Below, in pieces: positions 6,064 to 11,661 of a DNA stretch of 11,661 bases. Source of the DNA: Deltaproteobacteria bacterium (GTDB lineage: Bacteria > Desulfobacterota > Binatia > UBA9968); NCBI GenBank assembly GCA_021323355.1, contig JAJONK010000043.1, positions 1 to 11,661 on the forward strand, written 5' to 3'. How positions within the stretch are numbered: position 1 is the first letter of the stretch; the number at the start of each line of letters is the position of its first letter. The notes beneath the pieces were generated by a model. That model searched no databases, had not been told where the DNA came from, and saw only the letters and a list, made by a program, of their open reading frames with translations. The position numbers were made by a program, and so were the translations under genes.

Positions 6064-7457
6064 TACTTTTTGGTTCCTTTCATTTTCATGCGCTTTTGCT
6101 CGGTCCAGCCTTCGCGAAGCCGCTCTTGCCTGTCGTTAAAGACCAGAGCTCCGTCCGGAACGTCGTGACGAACCGTGGTCGCAGTGGCGACATAGACGTC
6201 ATCACCCAAAGTGATCGGAGCGACCAACGTCGAATCGCTACCGACCTGAACGCGGTCGCCGATTTTGCTTTTATATTTTTGAAATCCATCATAGTTGCAG
6301 GTGATCGTGCCAGCGCCGATATTGCTATCGCGGCCTATCGTCACATCACCGAGATAAGTAAGATGATTAGCCTTGGTGCCATCGCCGAGCCTGGCTTCTT
6401 TAGCTTCCACGAAATTGCCGATATGAACGTTGCGGCCCAAGTCCGTACCGGGACGCAAATGGGCAAACGGGCCAATGATTGCGCCGTTAGCGACTCGACA
6501 GCTGGTTAGGACGACGGAAAAACGCAAATGAACTTCGTCATCCAACTGCGCGTCGGTCAGATATGCGCTGCCGTCAATACGGCATCGCTCACCGATCACG
6601 GTCGTGCCGCAGAGATGAGTGTTCGGGCCGATGACCGTGTCTTTGCCGATGGTCGCGCCCTGTTCGATGTAGGTGGTCGTCGGGTCCTTTAAGGTGACGC
6701 CTTGGGCCATCCATTTGCGGTTTATCTCTTCTTGTAAGCTCTTCTCCATGCGGGCGAGCTCCTCCCTAGTGTTGATGCCCGTCATCTCACGAGCATCATC
6801 GACCTGTAGGTTTGCCACGGTCTGACCTTCGCTCAAGGCGATCGCGACGATATCGGGCAGATAGTACTCCCGTTGGCGATTCTGGTCGCTGACGCGCGAC
6901 AACGCCGGAAAAAGAAATGGCGCGGCAGCGACATAGATCCCGGCGTTCACTTCACGAATCTGTTTTTGCAAATCCGAAGCGTCTTTCTCTTCAACGATAC
7001 GGGCAATCTGTTGCTTCTTATCCCTTACGATTCGGCCGTAGCCTTTCGGATCCTCTAGCTTTGCGGTTAATAACGTTACCGCTGCTTGTTGCCCGCGGTG
7101 CTGATCGACCAGTCGCTTTAACGTGTTCTCATGGATCAAAGGAACATCGCCGCTGAGGATTAGAATATCCCCTGTGAACCCGAGAAATGTTGGTTTGGCG
7201 CACAGCACCGCATGAGCGGTGCCGAGCTGTTTTTCCTGGATCACCCACGATAGATCGTCGCCCGAATAGGCCTGTTGAACAGCGACGGCGCCATGGCCGA
7301 CTATAACCGCAATCCGGGACGGTTCTAATTGCTGCGCAGCCCGTAAAGCGTGCAGAAATAACGGCGTGCCGCCCAGGCGATGAAGCACCTTAGGAATGTC
7401 CGATTTCATCCGGGTACCTTGCCCAGCCGCTAAAACAATGACGCCGATATCGTTCAT
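6063..7457 (-). CDS. glmU: Bifunctional N-acetylglucosamine-1-phosphate uridyltransferase / glucosamine-1-phosphate acetyltransferase
   Basis: The 464-residue product is a complete GlmU. It acetylates glucosamine-1-phosphate with acetyl-CoA and then uridylates it to UDP-GlcNAc in the cytoplasm. The N-terminal pyrophosphorylase domain (about 1-230) has LAAGQGTRMK at 9-18 with K23, QLGTAHAV at 77-84, the metal-binding D104 in SGDVPL, EVNAGIY at 169-175 and N229. A linker helix leads to a left-handed beta-helix acetyltransferase domain (about 253-445) with hexapeptide repeats, HLRPGTDLG, the catalytic H365 in NHLTYLGD, GAGTITCNYDG and GSDSTLVAP. The short basic tail ends KMKGTKK. It is the first gene of the glmU-glmS operon, a common order in proteobacteria-like genomes. 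The ATG at 7457 is only 11 bp from a consensus -10 box, so no Shine-Dalgarno site can be in the transcript. Confidence 0.98.
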   Translation of the reverse strand: MNDIGVIVLAAGQGTRMKSDIPKVLHRLGGTPLFLHALRAAQQLEPSRIAVIVGHGAVAVQQAYSGDDLSWVIQEKQLGTAHAVLCAKPTFLGFTGDILILSGDVPLIHENTLKRLVDQHRGQQAAVTLLTAKLEDPKGYGRIVRDKKQQIARIVEEKDASDLQKQIREVNAGIYVAAAPFLFPALSRVSDQNRQREYYLPDIVAIALSEGQTVANLQVDDAREMTGINTREELARMEKSLQEEINRKWMAQGVTLKDPTTTYIEQGATIGKDTVIGPNTHLCGTTVIGERCRIDGSAYLTDAQLDDEVHLRFSVVLTSCRVANGAIIGPFAHLRPGTDLGRNVHIGNFVEAKEARLGDGTKANHLTYLGDVTIGRDSNIGAGTITCNYDGFQKYKSKIGDRVQVGSDSTLVAPITLGDDVYVATATTVRHDVPDGALVFNDRQERLREGWTEQKRMKMKGTKK

Positions 7458-7468
7458 GATGATTATCG

Positions 7469-7496
7469 ATTATAGCGAAAGTAGACTTTCAGTCAA
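7469..7496 (-). promoter_or_regulatory. Sigma70-type promoter of the glmU-glmS operon
   Basis: On the minus strand, TTGACT at 7496-7491 (five of six matches to the -35 consensus) is separated by 16 bp from a perfect TATAAT at 7474-7469. The ATG of glmU begins 11 bp after the -10 box, so initiation at the usual distance would give a leader of about four to six nucleotides. This leaves no room for a Shine-Dalgarno site, riboswitch or attenuator. Confidence 0.75.
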
Positions 7497-7585
7497 AGTA
7501 AGCGATCTTAGCAATACCTGTGCGTTGATAATTCGGAAATTGCCACTTTTCGAACGACTAAATTGCATTTATTATGAGCCAATGG

Positions 7586-7595
7586 CGTTGCAACG
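7586..7595. repeat. Small palindrome in the glmU/acyltransferase intergenic region
   Basis: CGTTGCAACG is a perfect 10-bp palindrome in the 236-bp divergent region. TTGCA occurs upstream at 7563-7567 and TGCAA downstream at 7598-7602. A -10-like TATAAC lies just after it at 7605-7610, without a convincing -35, and could start the acyltransferase transcript with a leader of about 77 nt. This arrangement could be an operator, but the palindrome is short enough to occur by chance. Confidence 0.3.
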
Positions 7596-7693
7596 ACTGC
7601 AATCTATAACCACAGTCTGGTCCGGATATTTCGCGCGCGTCGGGTGATTTACCGAATTGTTTTCGCACAGCTCGGTGTTAAAGAGCCAAAATC

Positions 7694-8338
7694 ATGAGAG
7701 GCTCGACAATCTTGATGCCGTCGCTGCGCGGCGCAATCGCGCTCCTGCGCGCCACGATGCGAGTCGAAGTGCTTCATGGCGAGTACTTCGCCGATCTGCA
7801 GAACCGCCGTGTTCCGATTCTTCTGGCACTTTGGCATGGCCGGATGTTTCTCATTACCGATGCGCACCGGGGGCAGGGATTTGTCACCATGGCTTCGAAG
7901 TCTAAGGACGGCAACATCATCGCTGGCTGGTTGGAAAACAACGGTTATGCGGTGGTCCGAGGCTCGACCACACGCGGCGGGAGCGAGGCTTTGCGCCGCA
8001 TGGTCTATCTCATGCGGGCGGGTCGCAACGGAGCTTTGACGGTTGACGGTCCCAAAGGCCCGGTTCGGGTTGTGCAGCCAGGAGTCGTGCGCCTCGCGCG
8101 ATTAACCGGTGCTTGGATTCTGCCTGTCAGTTTTTCAAGCTCATGGCCATTGTTTCTTAGATCCTGGGATCGCCATCTTGTTCCCAAACCTTTCTCGCGC
8201 AACTTCATATCGTACGGCGAGCCATTCCCGATCGGTTCCGAGTTATCGGAGGGAGCCGCGCTAACAAAAATTGCTGCGGCGATTAATAAGATTACCGAAG
8301 AGGTCGACAACATTGCCGGGATTCGCCCCCCCGTTTAG
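7694..8338 (+). CDS. DUF374-type lysophospholipid acyltransferase family protein (possible late lipid A acyltransferase)
   Basis: The 214-residue product shows the signature order of DUF374 acyltransferases: an N-terminal hydrophobic helix, LLALWHGRMF (43-52) with the candidate catalytic H48, SKSKDGNIIA (68-77), VVRGSTTRGGSEALRRM (87-103), VDGPKGP (117-123), QPGVVRLARLTG (128-139), and SWDRHLVPKPFS (157-168). The family belongs to the glycerolipid acyltransferase superfamily; some DUF374 members (LpxJ of Helicobacter and Campylobacter) add late acyl chains to lipid A. Divergence from the UDP-GlcNAc operon and proximity to envelope genes make that role reasonable here, but it is an inference; a phospholipid or lipoprotein substrate is possible. 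The ATG at 7694 is the first start after an in-frame stop at 7679-7681, with weak AAGAG upstream. The family assignment is solid; the substrate is not known. Confidence 0.85.
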   Translation: MRGSTILMPSLRGAIALLRATMRVEVLHGEYFADLQNRRVPILLALWHGRMFLITDAHRGQGFVTMASKSKDGNIIAGWLENNGYAVVRGSTTRGGSEALRRMVYLMRAGRNGALTVDGPKGPVRVVQPGVVRLARLTGAWILPVSFSSSWPLFLRSWDRHLVPKPFSRNFISYGEPFPIGSELSEGAALTKIAAAINKITEEVDNIAGIRPPV

Positions 8339-8514
8339 GACCGCTACTTCGGGCGATTGGGATTTAACCCCCTTTTTTCTTGCGTTCAAACGAGTGTTCT
8401 TCTATGACGGCTGTCAATCGCCACCCATGTGGTCTGGCCAAAAAAAACGGGAACGCTGAATTGTTGCAGCACTGTTGTCGCAAACGGAAACTGTTTCGAG
8501 ATCTGTCGCCGGGT

Positions 8515-8520
8515 TATAAG
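8515..8520 (+). promoter_or_regulatory. Possible -10 element of the yihY-like gene
   Basis: TATAAG matches TATAAT at five of six positions and ends 11 bp before the ATG at 8532, the same distance as at glmU. No good -35 hexamer is present 15-18 bp upstream. If used, it would again give a leader of only about five nucleotides. The rest of the 193-bp gap after the acyltransferase gene holds a pyrimidine-rich run (about 8367-8380) with only a weak possible hairpin before it, and no gene that I can support. Confidence 0.35.
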
Positions 8521-8531
8521 ATTTAAAGCCG

Positions 8532-9899
8532 ATGAAAACAACCGCTCAGAAGAAGATACAGTCCATACGAGGTTTTAGAAGCAGGGTGCTCGACCCACTT
8601 TGGCAAGCTGAACCCGCCGATCTCACTCGGGTTAAACGGCTGCTCAGTTCTTTTATCAAAATCGTTTTTTTGGTTGGACGAGATTTCATTGAGAATCTCG
8701 TCAAGCTCCAGGCCATGGCGTTGGCATTCAAAACGCTGCTTTCGATTGCACCCCTGCTCGCCGTCATATTTTCAATCCTGAAGGGGTTTGGGGTACACAA
8801 CCGCATTGAGCCCGTTCTCGCCGAAGCGCTTGCTCCGTTAGGTGACAAAGGCCAAGAGGTCGCCGGTCATTTGGTCGGTTTCGTTGACAAGATGAGCGCA
8901 GGAGCCCTCGGCAGCGTGGGCGTGGTGACTCTCTTTATTACCGTGCTGTCTCTGATGGGCACCATTGAACAGGCCTTTAACACTATCTGGCGGGTTAGGT
9001 TTCCGAGAAGGCTTGCGCGGAGATTCAGCGATTATTTGAGTGTCATTTTAGTCGGTCCGGTGCTGGTGTTCGCGGCCCTGACGATTACAGCTACATTGCA
9101 AAGCAATTCTTTCGTTCGTAATTTGCTTGCGCTGGAACCATTCGGAACAGTCATGCTGATGCTGCTTCGCCTGCTCCCCTATGTCACTTTATGGGGAGCA
9201 TTCACACTTTCTTACCTCTTTATCCCGAACACCCGAGTCAGATTGCGTTCGGCGCTGGTCGGCGGTCTCGTGGCCGCGTTACTTTGGCAGACAATTGGTT
9301 GGGGATTTGCCACATTTGTAGCCTCGTCGACGCGTTACTACGCTATCTACTCCAGCTTTGCCATCCTCCTGCTGTTTCTCCTCTGGCTGTATGTCGGCTG
9401 GCTGATTGTTTTGTTAGGAGCACAAGTATCGCATGCGCATCAGCACATACGTTTCTATTACGGTGAGCGTGAGAACCTGGCGCGGAGCCCAGCGGGGCGG
9501 GAGAAGCTTGCGTTGCAGTTGCTGCTCCTGATAGGCCGCAATTTCCATCAAGGACTCAGTCCGATGAGTATTACGGATCTGGCGAATCGGCTGCAATTGC
9601 CGGCGGCTTTGGTTAAAGATTTTTTGGACATGTTTCAGCAATCCCGGCTGGTGTTGCCGTTGGCTGATGAAGAAACGTTTGTGCTCGGCCGCGCTGCCGA
9701 AAAAATCAGGATCAAAGAGATTTTGGATTGCGTCAGAACTGCCGGAGGTATCACCAAAGGCACTGGCATCTATCTCAGAGAGCCTGATGGTATCGATGAA
9801 TTGCTGCTTGCGGCGGACCAATCGGTTGCCGCGACACTCGATGGTAAAACCCTGCAGAGCTTAATCGTTCGTCAAGAACCGGTTACCGCCGTTACCTGA
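8532..9899 (+). CDS. YihY/BrkB family inner-membrane protein with a C-terminal winged-helix-like extension
   Basis: The 455-residue product has the YihY/BrkB core (about 45-305) with roughly six membrane segments near 62-85, 126-146, 167-188, 206-230, 238-262 and 273-297. Family hallmarks are AMALAFKTLLSIAPLLAV (61-78), LFITVLSLMGTIEQAFNTIW (134-153) and YAIYSSFAILLLFLLWLYVG (270-289) followed by W-LIVLLGAQV. The family was once misassigned as ribonuclease BN; its transport or envelope role remains undefined. The protein is about 160 residues longer than E. coli YihY. The extra soluble C-terminus (about 315-455) contains a helix-turn-helix-like stretch, MSITDLANRLQLPAALVKDF (345-364), followed by strand-like segments, consistent with a winged-helix fold seen in long homologues. 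It follows the acyltransferase gene by 193 bp and ends 21 bp from the convergent AsmA gene. The RBS is weak. Confidence 0.9.
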   Translation: MKTTAQKKIQSIRGFRSRVLDPLWQAEPADLTRVKRLLSSFIKIVFLVGRDFIENLVKLQAMALAFKTLLSIAPLLAVIFSILKGFGVHNRIEPVLAEALAPLGDKGQEVAGHLVGFVDKMSAGALGSVGVVTLFITVLSLMGTIEQAFNTIWRVRFPRRLARRFSDYLSVILVGPVLVFAALTITATLQSNSFVRNLLALEPFGTVMLMLLRLLPYVTLWGAFTLSYLFIPNTRVRLRSALVGGLVAALLWQTIGWGFATFVASSTRYYAIYSSFAILLLFLLWLYVGWLIVLLGAQVSHAHQHIRFYYGERENLARSPAGREKLALQLLLLIGRNFHQGLSPMSITDLANRLQLPAALVKDFLDMFQQSRLVLPLADEETFVLGRAAEKIRIKEILDCVRTAGGITKGTGIYLREPDGIDELLLAADQSVAATLDGKTLQSLIVRQEPVTAVT

Positions 9900-9920
9900 A
9901 CTGCCGATTAGCTCGCGCTG

Positions 9921-11441
9921 TCAGCGGCGGAAGAGCTGCCGGAAAAAGGTTGTCAAACTGTTTTCCATCGACGGCGGGGCGCCGCGCCGCGCCAATTTCC
10001 CGCTGTCCAGATCTACCGCCGGATTCTGCGCATTGCCGGTAACCGTGAGCGGCACCACCAGCTGGCCGCGCTGGTTCTTGAACAGTTGGCTGGTTCTGCC
10101 ACGGCTGGCTTTACCGGAAGCCTGAGCCGAGAGAGTTGCGTCGATCCCGATATTTAGCGCCTGACGCGCCAGGGTCATAGTTCCGCCGCCTTTAAGTTCC
10201 AGCTGCGGGTTTACCAGATAGATGCGTGAGAAGTCGACGACACCGTTGCTCAAAGTAAATTCCGTATCCAGAGTCCTAAATGTGGTTGATTCGCGCCGTT
10301 GTTTCTCGGAGAAGCCGATGGCGCCGGTGGCGCGTTGAATTTTTCTTATCAGATCAACGTTGGTCAATTCGCCCTCGCGCGCCGATAGTTTGCCATTGCC
10401 TTGCAATTGCTTAATCGGCTCCGATCCGGCGCCGGCACCTAAACGAAGCGTAACTGCGCCGTTTAGATTTCCCTTGATCGCCCGCTTGCCATATAGCCTT
10501 ACATTTTTGAACTCGCTTTGGATCTGTGTCATCAGATTGCTCGCCGGGCCGCTCACCGCAATGCGCAAGCCCATCGGCCCGGAAATGTCGATCTCTGCTG
10601 GCGCTAAACCAAACACTGCGAGAATCTGCATCACCGTTCCAGCATCCACGTTCTCGTCTGCCAAAACCAAGTTGAAGCGTGGCCCGGTGGCCAGATTGCT
10701 GATGCTTCCCTCCAGCGGCAGAGTCAAGTTCCGCACTGTTAGGTGATTGTCGTTAAGGATGAGTTTTGTTTCTTCATCCTGGTAATCGAGCTGTCCTGCT
10801 AATGTAACCGTCTTTAAGCCCGGATAATTGAAGGTCGCGCGATATGGGAAAGGTCCTTCGCTTGAGAACTCCTCCATGAAGAGTTCGATGCCATTGATGC
10901 GCACGGGGGTTGGTTCTGCGGTAATAATGTTTAACTGCCCGTTTTTGATGCGCAGCCGGCGCGGAATTGTCAGAGCGATAGCGGCGCTGTCCGGCTGTTT
11001 AGGTTTCGGCGCGAGCTTGTTTGATTCGGCTCCGCTGTTTGCCGGAATTTGTTTGTCCGCCAGGACACTAGAACTAGCGCTGCGCTTGGATGCTTTTTGC
11101 AGCGTAAACACGGGCTTGTCCAGCACAAACTCGGTGATTTCAAAGCGCCCGCTTAGCAGCGGCCATAACTTGAGGCGCAGTTGAACCTCTTGCGCGGTGA
11201 AGAAGCTTTCGGCGGGAGAAGTCGAGTTGGCCGAGATGTTCAGGTTCGATACTCTGATCGAAGGTCTTGGCACCAGACTTAGCCGTACCTCGTCCAGATC
11301 AACGCGCCGCTGCAGAGTTTCTTCGATCAACGGCAAATAAATTCTTTTAAAGCGGCCGAGATCGACAAACGTGGGCAAACTGATAACTGCTGCAATCACC
11401 AGGGCAAGAACAGTCGCGCCAGCGATCAAGGCTTTCTTCAC
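9921..11441 (-). CDS. AsmA-family envelope protein
   Basis: I place the start at GTG 11441-11439, giving 506 residues that begin MKKALIAGATVLALVIA. GGAGG at 11453-11449 lies seven bases upstream, whereas the longer TTG option at 11468 adds nine polar residues before the membrane anchor and lacks a suitable RBS. One N-terminal transmembrane segment (about 4-24) anchors a large periplasmic part. The AsmA N-terminal signature is clear: a P-fVDLGRFK-IY-PLIEE-L-RRV segment (23-47), LSLVPRPSIRVSNLNIS (54-70) and the following beta repeats. A low-complexity Ser/Ala/Lys/Pro stretch (118-155) separates this from the C-terminal AsmA-like domain, where EGELTNVDLIRKIQ (356-369) and TTFRTLDTEFTLSNG (386-400) precede a beta-rich end. 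AsmA-like proteins affect outer-membrane assembly and, in larger TamB/YhdP relatives, lipid transfer between membranes. The exact cargo is unknown here. The 3' end meets yihY without an obvious terminator. Confidence 0.9.
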   Translation of the reverse strand: MKKALIAGATVLALVIAAVISLPTFVDLGRFKRIYLPLIEETLQRRVDLDEVRLSLVPRPSIRVSNLNISANSTSPAESFFTAQEVQLRLKLWPLLSGRFEITEFVLDKPVFTLQKASKRSASSSVLADKQIPANSGAESNKLAPKPKQPDSAAIALTIPRRLRIKNGQLNIITAEPTPVRINGIELFMEEFSSEGPFPYRATFNYPGLKTVTLAGQLDYQDEETKLILNDNHLTVRNLTLPLEGSISNLATGPRFNLVLADENVDAGTVMQILAVFGLAPAEIDISGPMGLRIAVSGPASNLMTQIQSEFKNVRLYGKRAIKGNLNGAVTLRLGAGAGSEPIKQLQGNGKLSAREGELTNVDLIRKIQRATGAIGFSEKQRRESTTFRTLDTEFTLSNGVVDFSRIYLVNPQLELKGGGTMTLARQALNIGIDATLSAQASGKASRGRTSQLFKNQRGQLVVPLTVTGNAQNPAVDLDSGKLARRGAPPSMENSLTTFFRQLFRR

Positions 11442-11513
11442 AGGATCGCCTCCGGCTCGATCGCCCAAATTCTAAGGCAGTTCCCTGGCTTCGGTGTCGT
11501 CATTTGCCGGGAC

Positions 11514-11540
11514 ATTATACCGACCGCAGTCCGGATTCAA
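11514..11540 (-). promoter_or_regulatory. Probable promoter of the AsmA-family gene
   Basis: On the minus strand, a perfect TATAAT at 11519-11514 is preceded by TTGAAT at 11540-11535 (four of six matches) with a short 15-bp spacer. Transcription would begin near 11507 and give a leader of about 66 nt that includes the GGAGG ribosome-binding site at 11453-11449. The -10 box is convincing; the -35 box is uncertain because of its spacing. Confidence 0.5.
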
Positions 11541-11591
11541 TGCTGGCAACCGTACTTAAGTCGTTGCGAAGAGTAGCCACTAAGGGCAGTA

Positions 11592-11608
11592 TTTGTTAGG
11601 GTAACAAA
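11592..11608. repeat. 17-bp inverted repeat near the right edge
   Basis: TTTGTTA (11592-11598) and TAACAAA (11602-11608) are perfect reverse complements around GGG. No U tract follows on either strand. The position, upstream of the AsmA promoter and just before a possible plus-strand start at 11630, suits an operator in a divergent promoter region. What binds it, if anything, cannot be told from the sequence. Confidence 0.5.
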
Positions 11609-11629
11609 CTTCGAAAGGTCGCTGACATA

Positions 11630-11661
11630 TTGGATTTGGCGCTGGAAATTCTCCCACAGGT
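11630..11661 (+). CDS. Possible N-terminus of a plus-strand gene running off the window
   Basis: A TTG at 11630 opens a frame with no stop to the window edge, reading MDLALEILPQ. AAAGGT at 11614-11619 lies ten bases upstream as a passable ribosome-binding site. Ten residues are too few to identify a family, and an open frame of this length is expected by chance. It is listed because the codons look amphipathic and protein-like and the upstream dyad suits a promoter region. Confidence 0.2.
   Translation, partial: MDLALEILPQ

Noticed and set aside
6064..6300. glmS ribozyme or riboswitch upstream of glmS
   Set aside because: The sequence upstream of glmS is glmU coding sequence joined by a one-base overlap; there is no untranslated leader for a ribozyme.
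6018..6509. 163-codon plus-strand open frame inside the glmU/glmS junction
   Set aside because: It runs antisense through the conserved GlmU hexapeptide domain and the GlmS N-terminus, with no recognisable product.
8271..8459. 62-codon plus-strand frame spanning the acyltransferase 3' end and the following gap
   Set aside because: It mostly overlaps the acyltransferase gene in another frame, has no RBS and shows no protein-like motif in the gap.
11442..11468. Longer AsmA start at TTG 11468
   Set aside because: It adds nine polar residues before the membrane anchor, while GTG 11441 has GGAGG seven bases upstream and gives a normal AsmA N-terminus.
1..11661. Mobile elements, CRISPR array, tRNA or rRNA genes, or defence systems
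   Set aside because: I found no transposase or integrase motifs, no regularly spaced repeats, no tRNA-like cloverleaf or rRNA segment, and no known defence-gene signatures.

Overview
The window looks like chromosomal core sequence from a Gram-negative bacterium. It carries an OmpA-family outer-membrane/peptidoglycan protein, an AsmA-family protein and a lysophospholipid/lipid A-type acyltransferase. GC content is moderate and codon use looks even throughout. The gene set, including a crotonase resembling cyclohexadienoyl-CoA hydratase and a CoxG-type SRPBCC protein, would suit an uncultivated delta-proteobacterium-like lineage (Desulfobacterota or Binatota style). That placement is an inference with low confidence. 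I see no rRNA, tRNA, CRISPR array, insertion sequence or prophage gene.

Layout. At the left edge is the lysine-rich C-terminal end of a cut gene (to 139). It overlaps the TTG start of a CoxG-like gene (136-585). A convergent crotonase gene (711-1472, minus) follows, then a divergent intergenic region with a good sigma70-type promoter for an OmpA-family gene (1620-2381), which ends at a clear intrinsic terminator (2400-2430). Next come rlmE (23S rRNA 2'-O-methyltransferase, 2451-3056) and galT (3162-4163), both plus. A 24-bp perfect palindrome lies between galT and the convergent glmU-glmS operon (7457 down to 4234, minus; the two genes share one base, TAATG). GlmU is expressed from a near-consensus promoter that leaves a leader of only about five nucleotides.

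To the right of glmU, a DUF374-type acyltransferase (7694-8338) and a YihY/BrkB-type membrane protein (8532-9899) read rightwards and meet an AsmA-family gene on the minus strand (9921-11441, with a reassigned GTG start). The last 220 bases hold the asmA promoter region, a 17-bp dyad and perhaps the first codons of another plus-strand gene.

How the genes work together. GlmS makes glucosamine-6-phosphate and GlmU converts glucosamine-1-phosphate to UDP-GlcNAc, the precursor of peptidoglycan and lipid A. The divergent acyltransferase, YihY, AsmA and OmpA-family genes are all envelope genes, so most of the window is an envelope-biogenesis neighbourhood. RlmE is ribosome maturation, GalT is nucleotide-sugar metabolism, and the crotonase and CoxG-like genes are separate metabolic genes. 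I found no convincing new multi-gene system. The points most worth a second look are the very short glmU leader, the galT/glmS palindrome, the orphan CoxG-like gene with its Lys-rich overlapping neighbour, the Dch-like crotonase and the HVHSQ variant of GalT.
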